Positions 1 through 5,003 of a DNA stretch of 5,003 bases are shown here, one piece after another. Under the pieces are notes generated by a model. That model searched no databases, was not told where the DNA came from, and worked only from the letters and a program-made list of their open reading frames with translations. This stretch comes from PNKC01 sp039917655 (GTDB lineage: Bacteria > Chloroflexota > Dehalococcoidia > Tepidiformales > Tepidiformaceae), in assembly GCA_039917655.1 (NCBI GenBank), contig JBDSJC010000031.1, positions 1-5,003 of the forward strand, written 5' to 3'. Made by a program: the position numbers and the translations under genes. The first letter of the stretch is position 1. Each line of letters begins with the position of its first letter.

Positions 1-33
1 ACTCCTGAGCGAGGATGTGGGGTGGGTGGCCAA

Positions 34-70
34 ATTGCACGGTAATCGCAATGGATTGCAACTGCGATTA
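34..70. promoter_or_regulatory. Nested inverted and direct repeats, possible operator
   Basis: An AT-richer patch in a GC-rich leader carries several overlapping symmetries. TAATCGCA (43-50) and TGCGATTA (63-70) are perfect inverted arms with centres 20 bp apart. Inside them GCAAT-GG-ATTGC (48-59) is a second perfect inverted repeat. ATTGCA also occurs as a direct repeat at 34-39 and 55-60, 21 bp apart, about two helical turns. The cluster ends 19 bases before the predicted -35 box, a position that would suit an activator or a co-operatively binding regulator. It is not followed by a T-run, so it does not look like a terminator of an upstream gene. Function is inferred from symmetry and position only. 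Confidence 0.4.
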
Positions 71-89
71 TGCGCGGAGGCGACTAGGA

Positions 90-118
90 TTGCTAGCTAC
101 CGCCACCCTTCGTATCGT
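90..118 (+). promoter_or_regulatory. Sigma-70-type promoter of the MBL operon
   Basis: TTGCTA at 90-95 matches the -35 consensus TTGACA at 4 of 6 bases. TATCGT at 113-118 matches TATAAT at 4 of 6 and fits the TAnnnT core. The spacer, 96-112, is exactly 17 bp. Transcription would start about 7-9 bases after the -10, at about 125-127, which coincides with the ATG at 127. There is no Shine-Dalgarno sequence before that ATG, which fits a leaderless mRNA. A short inverted repeat CGTG-A-CACG (116-124) lies over the end of the -10 and the start site. This is a prediction from sequence alone. Confidence 0.5.
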
Positions 119-126
119 GACACGCC

Positions 127-984
127 ATGCACACCGCCGTGGACTACACCGTTGGCGCCATCTCGATCTCGGTGATCTCTGACGGATTTATCAAGCTCGA
201 CGGGGGCGCGGTGTTTGGGCTGATACCGCGCGTGATGTGGGAACCGGTGGTTGGCCGGGAGCAGATCGACGACCACTACCGCATTCCGCTTGGACTCAAC
301 TGCATGGTCGTGCGCAGCGGCTCGGACGTGCTGCTCGTCGATACCGGCATGGGCAACAAGCACAGCGAGGTAGTGCGCCGCGGGTTTCCGGGCGACTACG
401 GGTATCTGCTCGAAGGGCTGGCGCAACTGGGGCTGGCGCCCGGCGACGTGACCGCGGTGGCGAATACACACCTGCACGCCGACCATTGCGGCTGGAACAC
501 GATTCACCGCGGCGACGCGCTCGTCCCCACGTTTCCCAACGCCCGCTACTACATCCAGGCGGGCGAGTACGAGGTGGCGATGCACCCGAACGAGCGCACG
601 CGGGGGACGTATTTCGCGGAGAACTTTGAACCATTGGCCGCTACCGGGCAGTTGGAACTGGTCTCGGGCGAGCACGAGATCATCCCCGGCGTACACTTCT
701 TGCCGGCGCCCGGCCACACCGCCGATCACGCCGCCCTCGTGGTGGCCGACGGCGGCGAGACGGCCATCTACACCGGTGACCTGGTCCACCACGAAGTACA
801 AGCTGAACGCCCAACGTGGATCGCCGCCTTCGATGTCCTGCCATTGGTGACGCTGGAAACGAAGAAGCGACTGGTGGAGCGCGCGATCCGTGAAAATGCG
901 CTGCTGATCTGCGTGCACAACGCCTTCCCCGGCACGGGCCGCCTGATCGAGCAGGGCGGCCGCCGGACCTTCGTGCGCGAATGA
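127..984 (+). CDS. MBL-fold metallo-hydrolase (lactonase/YtnP-like)
   Basis: A 285-residue metallo-beta-lactamase-fold hydrolase, probably cytoplasmic because no signal peptide is seen. The binuclear metal site looks complete: HLHADH at residues 115-120 (H115, H117, D119, H120), H197 in PAPGHTADH, bridging D218 in YTGDL, and H264 in CVHNAFPG. The VDTG strand-turn lies at 71-74. The opening ISDGFIKLDGGAVFG and the FPNARYYIQAGEYE segment (137-149) resemble the MBL branch that includes quorum-quenching lactonases and YtnP-like proteins. The substrate (lactone, ester or thioester) cannot be read from the sequence. ATG 127 is the first start after an in-frame stop at 118-120; it has no visible Shine-Dalgarno, and GTG 139 is a weaker alternative. 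The gene ends in an ATGA overlap with the next gene, suggesting translational coupling. The family call is firm and the reaction is open. Confidence 0.9.
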   Translation: MHTAVDYTVGAISISVISDGFIKLDGGAVFGLIPRVMWEPVVGREQIDDHYRIPLGLNCMVVRSGSDVLLVDTGMGNKHSEVVRRGFPGDYGYLLEGLAQLGLAPGDVTAVANTHLHADHCGWNTIHRGDALVPTFPNARYYIQAGEYEVAMHPNERTRGTYFAENFEPLAATGQLELVSGEHEIIPGVHFLPAPGHTADHAALVVADGGETAIYTGDLVHHEVQAERPTWIAAFDVLPLVTLETKKRLVERAIRENALLICVHNAFPGTGRLIEQGGRRTFVRE

Positions 985-2033
985 CGGACGACCAGCAGCG
1001 GGTCTACCACCTCGCCCTGCGCGACCTGCACGCGCAGGCGGGCGCCGTCTTTGGCGTGGCTCAGGGCTGGTCTCTGCCCATGCACTACGGCGACCCCGGC
1101 GCGGAACACGCGGCGCTTCGTTCGGGAGCAGCGATCCTCGATCGTTCGGCCCGCAGCCGCTTCCTGGTCACCGGGACGGACGCCCTCGACGTGCTGCAGG
1201 CGGTGTTCGCAGGCCATCTGGAAGAACTCGAAGAAGGCCGGGCGATGCGCACCGTGGCGCTCGACGAAGCGGGCAACATCCGCGACCTCGCCCTCATTGT
1301 GCGCACCGGCGGCATCGCCTACCTGGTCACCGGTGAGCCGGCACAACGCTTCGAAACGCTCGCCCGGCTGGAATCGGCGGTGCAAGCGGACTGGGATGCG
1401 GTGGTCGGCGACCGTACCGAGACGACCTGCCTGATCGGACTTGCTGGGCCGGCGGCTCAGGACTTCGCGCGTCAGCATCTTTCCGAGGGACTTCCGGCGC
1501 GCATGCAGCTGTTGCACACCGCGACCTTCGAGTTCCACGGGTTCCGCACACTGGCAATGCGCACCAGCGATACGGGCGAGGACGGATTCGAACTGATGGT
1601 TGCGCCAGCGGTGGCGCTGCACGTAATCGAAACGCTCCGCGCGGCCGGGCTGCCGCTGATCGGCTTCGTCGCCCAGGAGATGGCGCGAGTCGAAGCCTGC
1701 GTGCCAGCGTTCGCGCCGGACCTGGAGCAGGGGCTTTCGCCCGCCGAAGCGGACCTCGACGTGCTCCTGGGCATCGCAGCCGGACGCGAGGGGCGGACTC
1801 TCGCGGCGCTGCTCTTCGAAGGTGACCCGCTGCCCGCCGGGACGCCGATCCTGCATCGCGAAACGGTGGTGGGCGAGGTGCGTTCCTGCCTGCACTCCAA
1901 CGGATTGAACGCCACGATCGGACTTGGCGTCATCGAAACCCGCCACGCCTTTCCAGGCCAGCAATTGGACGCCAAGGGCGTGACGGCCCACGTTGTGGTG
2001 AAACCATTCTTACGCCGGAGAGCTGCCCCATGA
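981..2033 (+). CDS. GcvT/YgfZ-like folate-binding-fold protein
   Basis: A 350-residue protein of the GcvT/YgfZ superfamily, whose members bind tetrahydrofolate and act as aminomethyl- or methyltransferases or in Fe-S cluster maintenance. The N-terminal part (about 35-130) reads like the GcvT core: HYGDPGAEHAALRSGAAILDRS, then VTGTDALDVLQ, then GNIRDL at 98-103. TGEDGFEL (198-205) carries the Glu (E204) expected to contact the pterin. ARVEACVPAF (235-244) and SPAEADL (253-259) match the conserved GcvT tail of the core. Residues about 280-340 form the C-terminal beta-barrel domain (GEVRSC, GLGVIE, PGQQLD). The D-x-SH of true GcvT is DRSA here and DDL is RDL. The YgfZ signature KGCYxGQE is absent. 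It is thus probably neither an orthodox glycine-cleavage T protein nor a canonical YgfZ. No gcvH or gcvP is adjacent. ATG 981 overlaps the stop of the MBL gene. Confidence 0.82.
   Translation: MTDDQQRVYHLALRDLHAQAGAVFGVAQGWSLPMHYGDPGAEHAALRSGAAILDRSARSRFLVTGTDALDVLQAVFAGHLEELEEGRAMRTVALDEAGNIRDLALIVRTGGIAYLVTGEPAQRFETLARLESAVQADWDAVVGDRTETTCLIGLAGPAAQDFARQHLSEGLPARMQLLHTATFEFHGFRTLAMRTSDTGEDGFELMVAPAVALHVIETLRAAGLPLIGFVAQEMARVEACVPAFAPDLEQGLSPAEADLDVLLGIAAGREGRTLAALLFEGDPLPAGTPILHRETVVGEVRSCLHSNGLNATIGLGVIETRHAFPGQQLDAKGVTAHVVVKPFLRRRAAP
2017..2020 (+). promoter_or_regulatory. Ribosome binding site for the Nudix-like gene
   Basis: GGAG lies inside the end of the GcvT-like gene, 9 bases before ATG 2030. 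It supports that start over the in-frame ATGs at 2033, 2042 and 2045, although 2033 would also be in range. Confidence 0.5.
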
Positions 2034-2575
2034 TGCCCGACATGATGTCCTACCGTGAGCCCGAATGGGCCCACCTCAAGGAGCTAAGCATCGGCAACGC
2101 CTGGCTCGCCCGCTGGATCAAAGATGAAGACTTGCCGGCGGACGTGCCGGTGGACTATGCGTACGGGCTCGTCTTCCTCGGGGACAAGGGGTACGTCAGC
2201 CGCCCGGAGGCGGCGACCGTCTGGGGCACTGTTGAAGGCTCGACCGAAGGCGCTGAGGTGCAGAGCTTTCTCAAGCAGGCCGCTAATGAGCAGACCGGTG
2301 CGACCATCGGCAGGCAGGAACTGGTCGGCTTCCTCTACTGCAAGGCTACAAGCCACAACCCGGACTACAAAGCCGGGACGGCCCGGACTCGGCCGATCTA
2401 CGTGCTGGTTGCGACCAAAATGGATGACGTGCCCGACGGCAGCCCCTTCGTGCGCCGCCGCCTACCGCTGAACGAGCACCTGATGGCTCTGCGCGAGCGG
2501 TACCCGGAGATTCACAGGCACATGACCGAAGCCTCGGAGAAGTACTCGATTCTGCGGGCTCGCGGCGCAGTCTAG
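2030..2575 (+). CDS. Nudix-fold-like protein with degraded Nudix box
   Basis: A 181-residue protein I cannot assign firmly. The segment 44-132 has the layout of a Nudix domain: a strand YGLVFL (45-50), a turn with WGTVEGSTEGAE (65-76), a helix ending in NEQTGATI (86-93), then ELVGFLYCKA (97-106) and RPIYVLVATK (121-130), like the later Nudix strands. Aligned from the conserved TG, the REUxEExG part of the Nudix box reads QAANEQTG (83-90), so Arg, the first Glu and one of the paired Glu are lost. If it is a Nudix fold, it is probably not a normal diphosphohydrolase and may be a binding or regulatory protein. The C-terminal helix-rich tail (145-176) has no recognised motif. No signal peptide or membrane segment is seen. 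ATGA overlap with the GcvT-like gene indicates coupled expression. The reading frame is secure and the fold call is tentative. Confidence 0.8.
   Translation: MMPDMMSYREPEWAHLKELSIGNAWLARWIKDEDLPADVPVDYAYGLVFLGDKGYVSRPEAATVWGTVEGSTEGAEVQSFLKQAANEQTGATIGRQELVGFLYCKATSHNPDYKAGTARTRPIYVLVATKMDDVPDGSPFVRRRLPLNEHLMALRERYPEIHRHMTEASEKYSILRARGAV
2572..2575. other. CTAG giving a stop codon to both strands
   Basis: The palindrome CTAG contains the TAG of the plus-strand gene (2573-2575) and, on the other strand, the TAG of the deacetylase gene (2574-2572). The converging operons therefore overlap by four bases, leaving no untranslated space for a terminator between them. Any terminator must lie within coding sequence. 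Confidence 0.95.
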
Positions 2576-3432
2576 ACGCCAGTCTTGAAGTCGCCGGCGC
2601 GGATCGCGTCGCGCAGGGCGCGATACCCCACGAGCTGGACGCCGGCCACTTTCAGGCCCTGGTGAAGGCTGCCTTCCGCAAAGACTTCGTAATCCGCGAC
2701 GCGTGTTTCCCAGCCGGCGATGTTTTCGCGCAGGTCCGCCGCGTCATGGGCGGGGTGGATGAGGAAGTGCGTGAATCCGCGCTTGAGGCCGCCGAGCATC
2801 TTCGCGAAGAGGACCTCTTTGGTTGCGCGGTCAGGCCCGTAAGTCTCGTGCAGAAGTTCATCGATCAGCGGCACACCGGCTTCCTCCAGTGCGGTCACTG
2901 CCGGCCGGCCGCGGAACGCTGCGGGGATGAAGGTGGGCAGGCCGAACTCGACAGCCAGTCCCGTCCAGGCAGGCAAGAATTTCCGGTCGAAGACGGCGCC
3001 CATGTGCGAATCGAGGTGCGTCACATCGATGCCCAACGCCAACGCCAGTTCCACCTGCGCGCGCAGTTCTCGCCCCGCCTCGTCCGGGTCAGCGTTCGCC
3101 ACTACTTCGGCGACGGTCATCGGCAGATAGCCGTCGGCATCGTGCAGGGAGGGCGTGGCCACGGGGCCGAGGACCCCGGCCCAGCGGCGCTTCGGGTGTT
3201 CGCTCGTGAGTGCGAGATGGACGCCGAGGTCCGCCTCCGGATGCGCGTGCTGATAGTCGACGGCCTGGCGGGTCTCCGGCGCCGGCATGATCACCGAGCC
3301 GGAGGTGAGCCGCCCTGCCTCCATTAGTTCGAAGGTGGCGAGGTTCGCCGCTTCACAGCAGCCCATGTCGTCCGAATGGAGCACCAGCAGCTTGCTCTCT
3401 GGTGAATGGCCAAGGCGTTCGGCGAGATTCAT
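2572..3432 (-). CDS. YdjC/ChbG/HpnK-family carbohydrate deacetylase
   Basis: A 286-residue protein of the YdjC family, a polysaccharide-deacetylase-like fold whose known members ChbG and HpnK remove acetyl groups from N-acetylated sugars using one divalent metal. The signatures are in order: VLHSDDMG (17-24) with D21/D22, GVHLAL (70-75) with H72, and THLDSHMG (138-145) with H139 and H143. These correspond to the Asp and two His metal ligands plus the catalytic region. FLIHPAHD (223-230) is the usual late His motif. Length is normal for the family. No signal peptide is present, so it is probably cytoplasmic and acts on imported or intracellular substrate. ATG 3432 follows an in-frame stop at 3442-3444, so no longer start is possible. 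A Shine-Dalgarno is not obvious. It lies 35 bases after the peptidase gene and is probably cotranscribed with it. Whether the substrate is a chitooligosaccharide, a hopanoid-linked sugar or another sugar is unknown. Confidence 0.88.
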   Translation of the reverse strand: MNLAERLGHSPESKLLVLHSDDMGCCEAANLATFELMEAGRLTSGSVIMPAPETRQAVDYQHAHPEADLGVHLALTSEHPKRRWAGVLGPVATPSLHDADGYLPMTVAEVVANADPDEAGRELRAQVELALALGIDVTHLDSHMGAVFDRKFLPAWTGLAVEFGLPTFIPAAFRGRPAVTALEEAGVPLIDELLHETYGPDRATKEVLFAKMLGGLKRGFTHFLIHPAHDAADLRENIAGWETRVADYEVFAEGSLHQGLKVAGVQLVGYRALRDAIRAGDFKTGV

Positions 3433-3467
3433 CCGTACAGCCTACGCGGCCGGGCGGCACGTCGCCA

Positions 3468-4304
3468 TCAGTCGCCGAAAACGCTGGCGAGCAGGGCGAA
3501 CATGTCCGGGTCGTGGGTCTTCAGCCAGGCGCGGTCGCGGTGGCCGCGCAGGTCCTGCGAAAGGAAATAGGCCTGGGTTGATTCGGCGAAATACTCGTTG
3601 GGGTTCGTCGTGGCGTAGTCCACGCCGCGCTTGTAAATGCCGTTGTTGATGGACTCCTGGTAGAAAAGCTTGACGTCGAAGTAGTCGGCCGGGCCGAGCG
3701 TCCAGCCCTGCACGAGGTGGCCGACTTCGTGGAAGAGGATGTTGAGGCCGCCGCACGGCCCTTTCGGGTCGCCCAACAGGTCGAGTTCGTTGACCGTGGC
3801 CACGGGGTAATCGGCGCGGTCCGCCACGCCGCAGACGTGGTTGAAATCGATGCTCGTCTGGCCCGAGAGGCAGGCGAACTCAGGCAGGTCCAGCACTCCC
3901 TGGCCCGCATCGGCCACGATGATGTACGCACCCTCTTCGGCCAGCCGGTCTTCGAGGCTGTTGTTCGAGAACATGCGCTCGACCGTCTTGCGGGCGGATT
4001 CCATGGCCGCGTCATCGACCCTGGCGTCGCCGACGATCGTCAGTCCGTTCGCCTGGACGCGCTTGGTGTAGATGGCCGGGAAGGTGCGTTCTGACTTCAC
4101 CGACGGCCGATGGAGCACGCTCTGGCAGACAGTGGCGCCGGGCTTGTAGACCGGGTCCGGCGCCGCGGAGATGGGCTCAGCGGTCGCCACGGCGGCGGCA
4201 GAACGCTCGGAGGTGGAGGAGCGAAAGAGCAGCACACCGCCCGCCAGCATCCCGACGATCGCCAGCGCCAGTAATGGCAAGAAGAGCAGTCCGCGCGCAC
4301 TCAC
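3468..4304 (-). CDS. Membrane-anchored ATLF-like zinc metallopeptidase
   Basis: A 278-residue putative zinc peptidase. Residues 5-27 form one hydrophobic segment with no lipobox Cys. It could be a signal anchor, or a signal peptide cleaved near AVATA (38-42), so the body is probably extracytoplasmic. A low-complexity Ala/Ser/Pro linker follows to about 55. The active site shows FHEVGHLVQGW (191-201): H192 and H196 as ligands and E193 as base. NPNEYFAESTQAYF (234-247) supplies the downstream Glu (E237 or E241) of a gluzincin. This arrangement, with DPDMFALLASVF at the C-terminus (265-276), resembles the catalytic domain of anthrax lethal factor and related ATLF/M34 peptidases. Four Cys (60, 145, 158, 184) could form disulfides. 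The start is GTG; an in-frame stop lies upstream at 4338-4340 with no ATG between. The natural substrate is unknown, and proteolysis is inferred only from motifs. Confidence 0.82.
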   Translation of the reverse strand: MSARGLLFLPLLALAIVGMLAGGVLLFRSSTSERSAAAVATAEPISAAPDPVYKPGATVCQSVLHRPSVKSERTFPAIYTKRVQANGLTIVGDARVDDAAMESARKTVERMFSNNSLEDRLAEEGAYIIVADAGQGVLDLPEFACLSGQTSIDFNHVCGVADRADYPVATVNELDLLGDPKGPCGGLNILFHEVGHLVQGWTLGPADYFDVKLFYQESINNGIYKRGVDYATTNPNEYFAESTQAYFLSQDLRGHRDRAWLKTHDPDMFALLASVFGD

Positions 4305-4313
4305 GCCCGCAAG

Positions 4314-4318
4314 CTTCC
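4314..4318 (-). promoter_or_regulatory. Ribosome binding site for the GTG-started peptidase
   Basis: On the minus strand GGAAG lies 9 bases before the GTG at 4304-4302. It supports this start over the internal ATG at residue 19, which would cut the hydrophobic N-terminal segment in half. Confidence 0.5.
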
Positions 4319-4362
4319 GGCCTGAGGGGGCGTCTGCTCAAGTCGCAGTCCTTTACGTCCGG

Positions 4363-5003
4363 CTACTTCAGTGCCCAGCGCACCGTGATATCGACCGTAA
4401 CACTGCCGCTACCAGGCTGGAGCGGCGTCGCAAACGCGGCGTCCAGCCCGGCGGCGGCAGCAGCCTTCGTGAGCGTGGGCGGCGGCGGGTTGTTGACCTG
4501 CGTCTCGGAGATCGTCACCGGCTGCCCAAGGCTTACACCGCCGAGCTTTGCCAACTGCTCCGCTTTCTTCCGCGCGTCCTTCATCGCCGCTTCGCGCGCC
4601 TGCTCCAGCAGCTTCTCGTTGTCTTCGATTCCGAAGCGGATACTCTGAATCCGCGCGTCGTTGCCACCGGCGGCGACGGCGGCATCGACGACCTTGCTGA
4701 ACGTGTCCAGCTTGCGCACTTTGGCTTCGACGGTGTTGGTGACGATGTAGCCGATGATCGTTGGCTGCGAGTTCTGCTTGGTAAAGTCGTACTGGGGTTG
4801 AATCGAGAAGTTGGACGTCTTGATGTCCTTCTGATCGATACCGTTGCCTTTGAGCGACTTGATGACGGCATCCGCCGACTGGGCGGCGCGGTTGCGAGCC
4901 TCCTCAATGGTGGCGGCGGAGACCTGCACGCCAACGTCGAAGAAGCCGGTGTCGGAAGGGGCCTGCACCTCGCCGTGCCCTGCGACTGTCACTCCGCTGA
5001 GGT
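4363..5003 (-). CDS. SIMPL/DUF541 (YggE-like) protein, 5' end outside window
   Basis: The C-terminal 210-odd residues of a SIMPL-domain protein; the frame stays open to the window edge. The GTG at 4992 encodes an internal Val, since the edge residues read LSGVTVAGHGEV, the usual start of the mature domain. A signal peptide is expected beyond the edge but is not seen. Numbered from that Val, family features are AGHGEVQAPSD (4-14), the helix with IEEARNRAA (29-37), the GIDQKDIKTSNFSIQPQYDF strand (51-70), GYIVTNTVEAKVRKLD (81-96), and a long charged helix KLLEQAREAAMKDARKKAEQLA (127-148). A proline run (PPPP, 169-172) and an Ala run (177-181) form a linker before the last strands. YggE-type proteins are periplasmic and linked to oxidative-stress tolerance in E. 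coli, but the molecular function of the family is poorly defined. It lies 58 bases upstream of the peptidase gene, on the same strand and possibly in the same operon. Confidence 0.9.
   Translation of the reverse strand, partial: LSGVTVAGHGEVQAPSDTGFFDVGVQVSAATIEEARNRAAQSADAVIKSLKGNGIDQKDIKTSNFSIQPQYDFTKQNSQPTIIGYIVTNTVEAKVRKLDTFSKVVDAAVAAGGNDARIQSIRFGIEDNEKLLEQAREAAMKDARKKAEQLAKLGGVSLGQPVTISETQVNNPPPPTLTKAAAAAGLDAAFATPLQPGSGSVTVDITVRWALK

Noticed and set aside
1..40. A possible divergent gene starting at a minus-strand GTG at 40-38
   Set aside because: Only 13 codons are visible, with no Shine-Dalgarno and no recognisable sequence, so it cannot be supported.
43..70. The inverted repeat as an intrinsic terminator
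   Set aside because: The stem is only 8 bp, with four A/T pairs, a 12-base loop and no following T-run on either strand.
2..175. An open plus-strand frame from the left edge to a TGA at 173-175, possibly the tail of an upstream gene
   Set aside because: It would overlap the MBL gene by about 49 bases out of frame and pass through the AT-rich repeat patch and promoter. The short peptide has no recognisable feature. Sequence left of the window would settle it.
97..918. A 273-residue minus-strand open frame opposite the MBL gene
   Set aside because: It mirrors the MBL coding sequence with no domain signal and would run through the promoter region.
768..1991. A 407-residue open frame on the minus strand opposite the MBL and GcvT-like genes
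   Set aside because: Its translation is Arg/His/Gln-rich with no recognisable motif, while the plus-strand frames show clear conserved motifs. Long antisense frames are expected in GC-rich coding DNA.
2662..3327. A 221-residue plus-strand open frame opposite the deacetylase gene
   Set aside because: No motif is visible, whereas the minus strand has all the YdjC metal-site motifs in order.
4305..4362. Terminator or promoter in the gap between the SIMPL and peptidase genes
   Set aside because: I found no convincing hairpin with a U-run and no clear -35/-10 pair. Only the AAGCTT palindrome and a GGAAG ribosome site stand out.

Overview
The window is gene-dense, GC-rich bacterial chromosome (roughly 60-65% G+C by eye). 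It holds six convincing protein genes in two opposing blocks. Gaps between same-strand genes are only 35 and 58 bases, and I see no mobile elements, tRNA/rRNA genes or CRISPR repeats. The combination of a lactonase-like MBL hydrolase, a GcvT/YgfZ-like protein, a YdjC/ChbG deacetylase and a SIMPL (DUF541) protein suggests a free-living, perhaps soil, bacterium. Acidobacteriota is my guess, with low confidence, because nothing here is a phylogenetic marker.

Left block, plus strand. Bases 1-126 form a leader with an AT-richer patch of nested repeats (34-70) and a good sigma-70-type promoter (-35 at 90-95, -10 at 113-118). The predicted transcription start falls at or next to the ATG at 127, so the first gene may be leaderless. 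Three genes follow as one translationally coupled unit, with an ATGA overlap at each junction: an MBL-fold hydrolase with a complete binuclear metal site (127-984), a GcvT/YgfZ-like tetrahydrofolate-binding-fold protein (981-2033), and a 181-residue protein that looks like a Nudix-fold protein with a degraded Nudix box (2030-2575). The tight packing suggests one process, possibly folate-linked small-molecule turnover or repair, but the substrate cannot be read from sequence.

Right block, minus strand, read from right to left: a SIMPL-domain protein cut by the window edge (4363-5003), a membrane-anchored or secreted HEXXH metallopeptidase with features of the anthrax-lethal-factor-like (ATLF) gluzincins (3468-4304), and a YdjC/ChbG/HpnK-type carbohydrate deacetylase (2572-3432). 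The first two are likely envelope or extracytoplasmic proteins; the deacetylase has no signal peptide.

The two blocks converge with no spacer. Their last genes overlap by the four bases CTAG (2572-2575), which supplies a TAG stop to each strand. The most interesting points are this shared stop, the apparently inactivated Nudix-like protein coupled to a GcvT-like protein, the ATLF-like peptidase, and the promoter with an upstream repeat cluster. No clearly new system is demonstrated.
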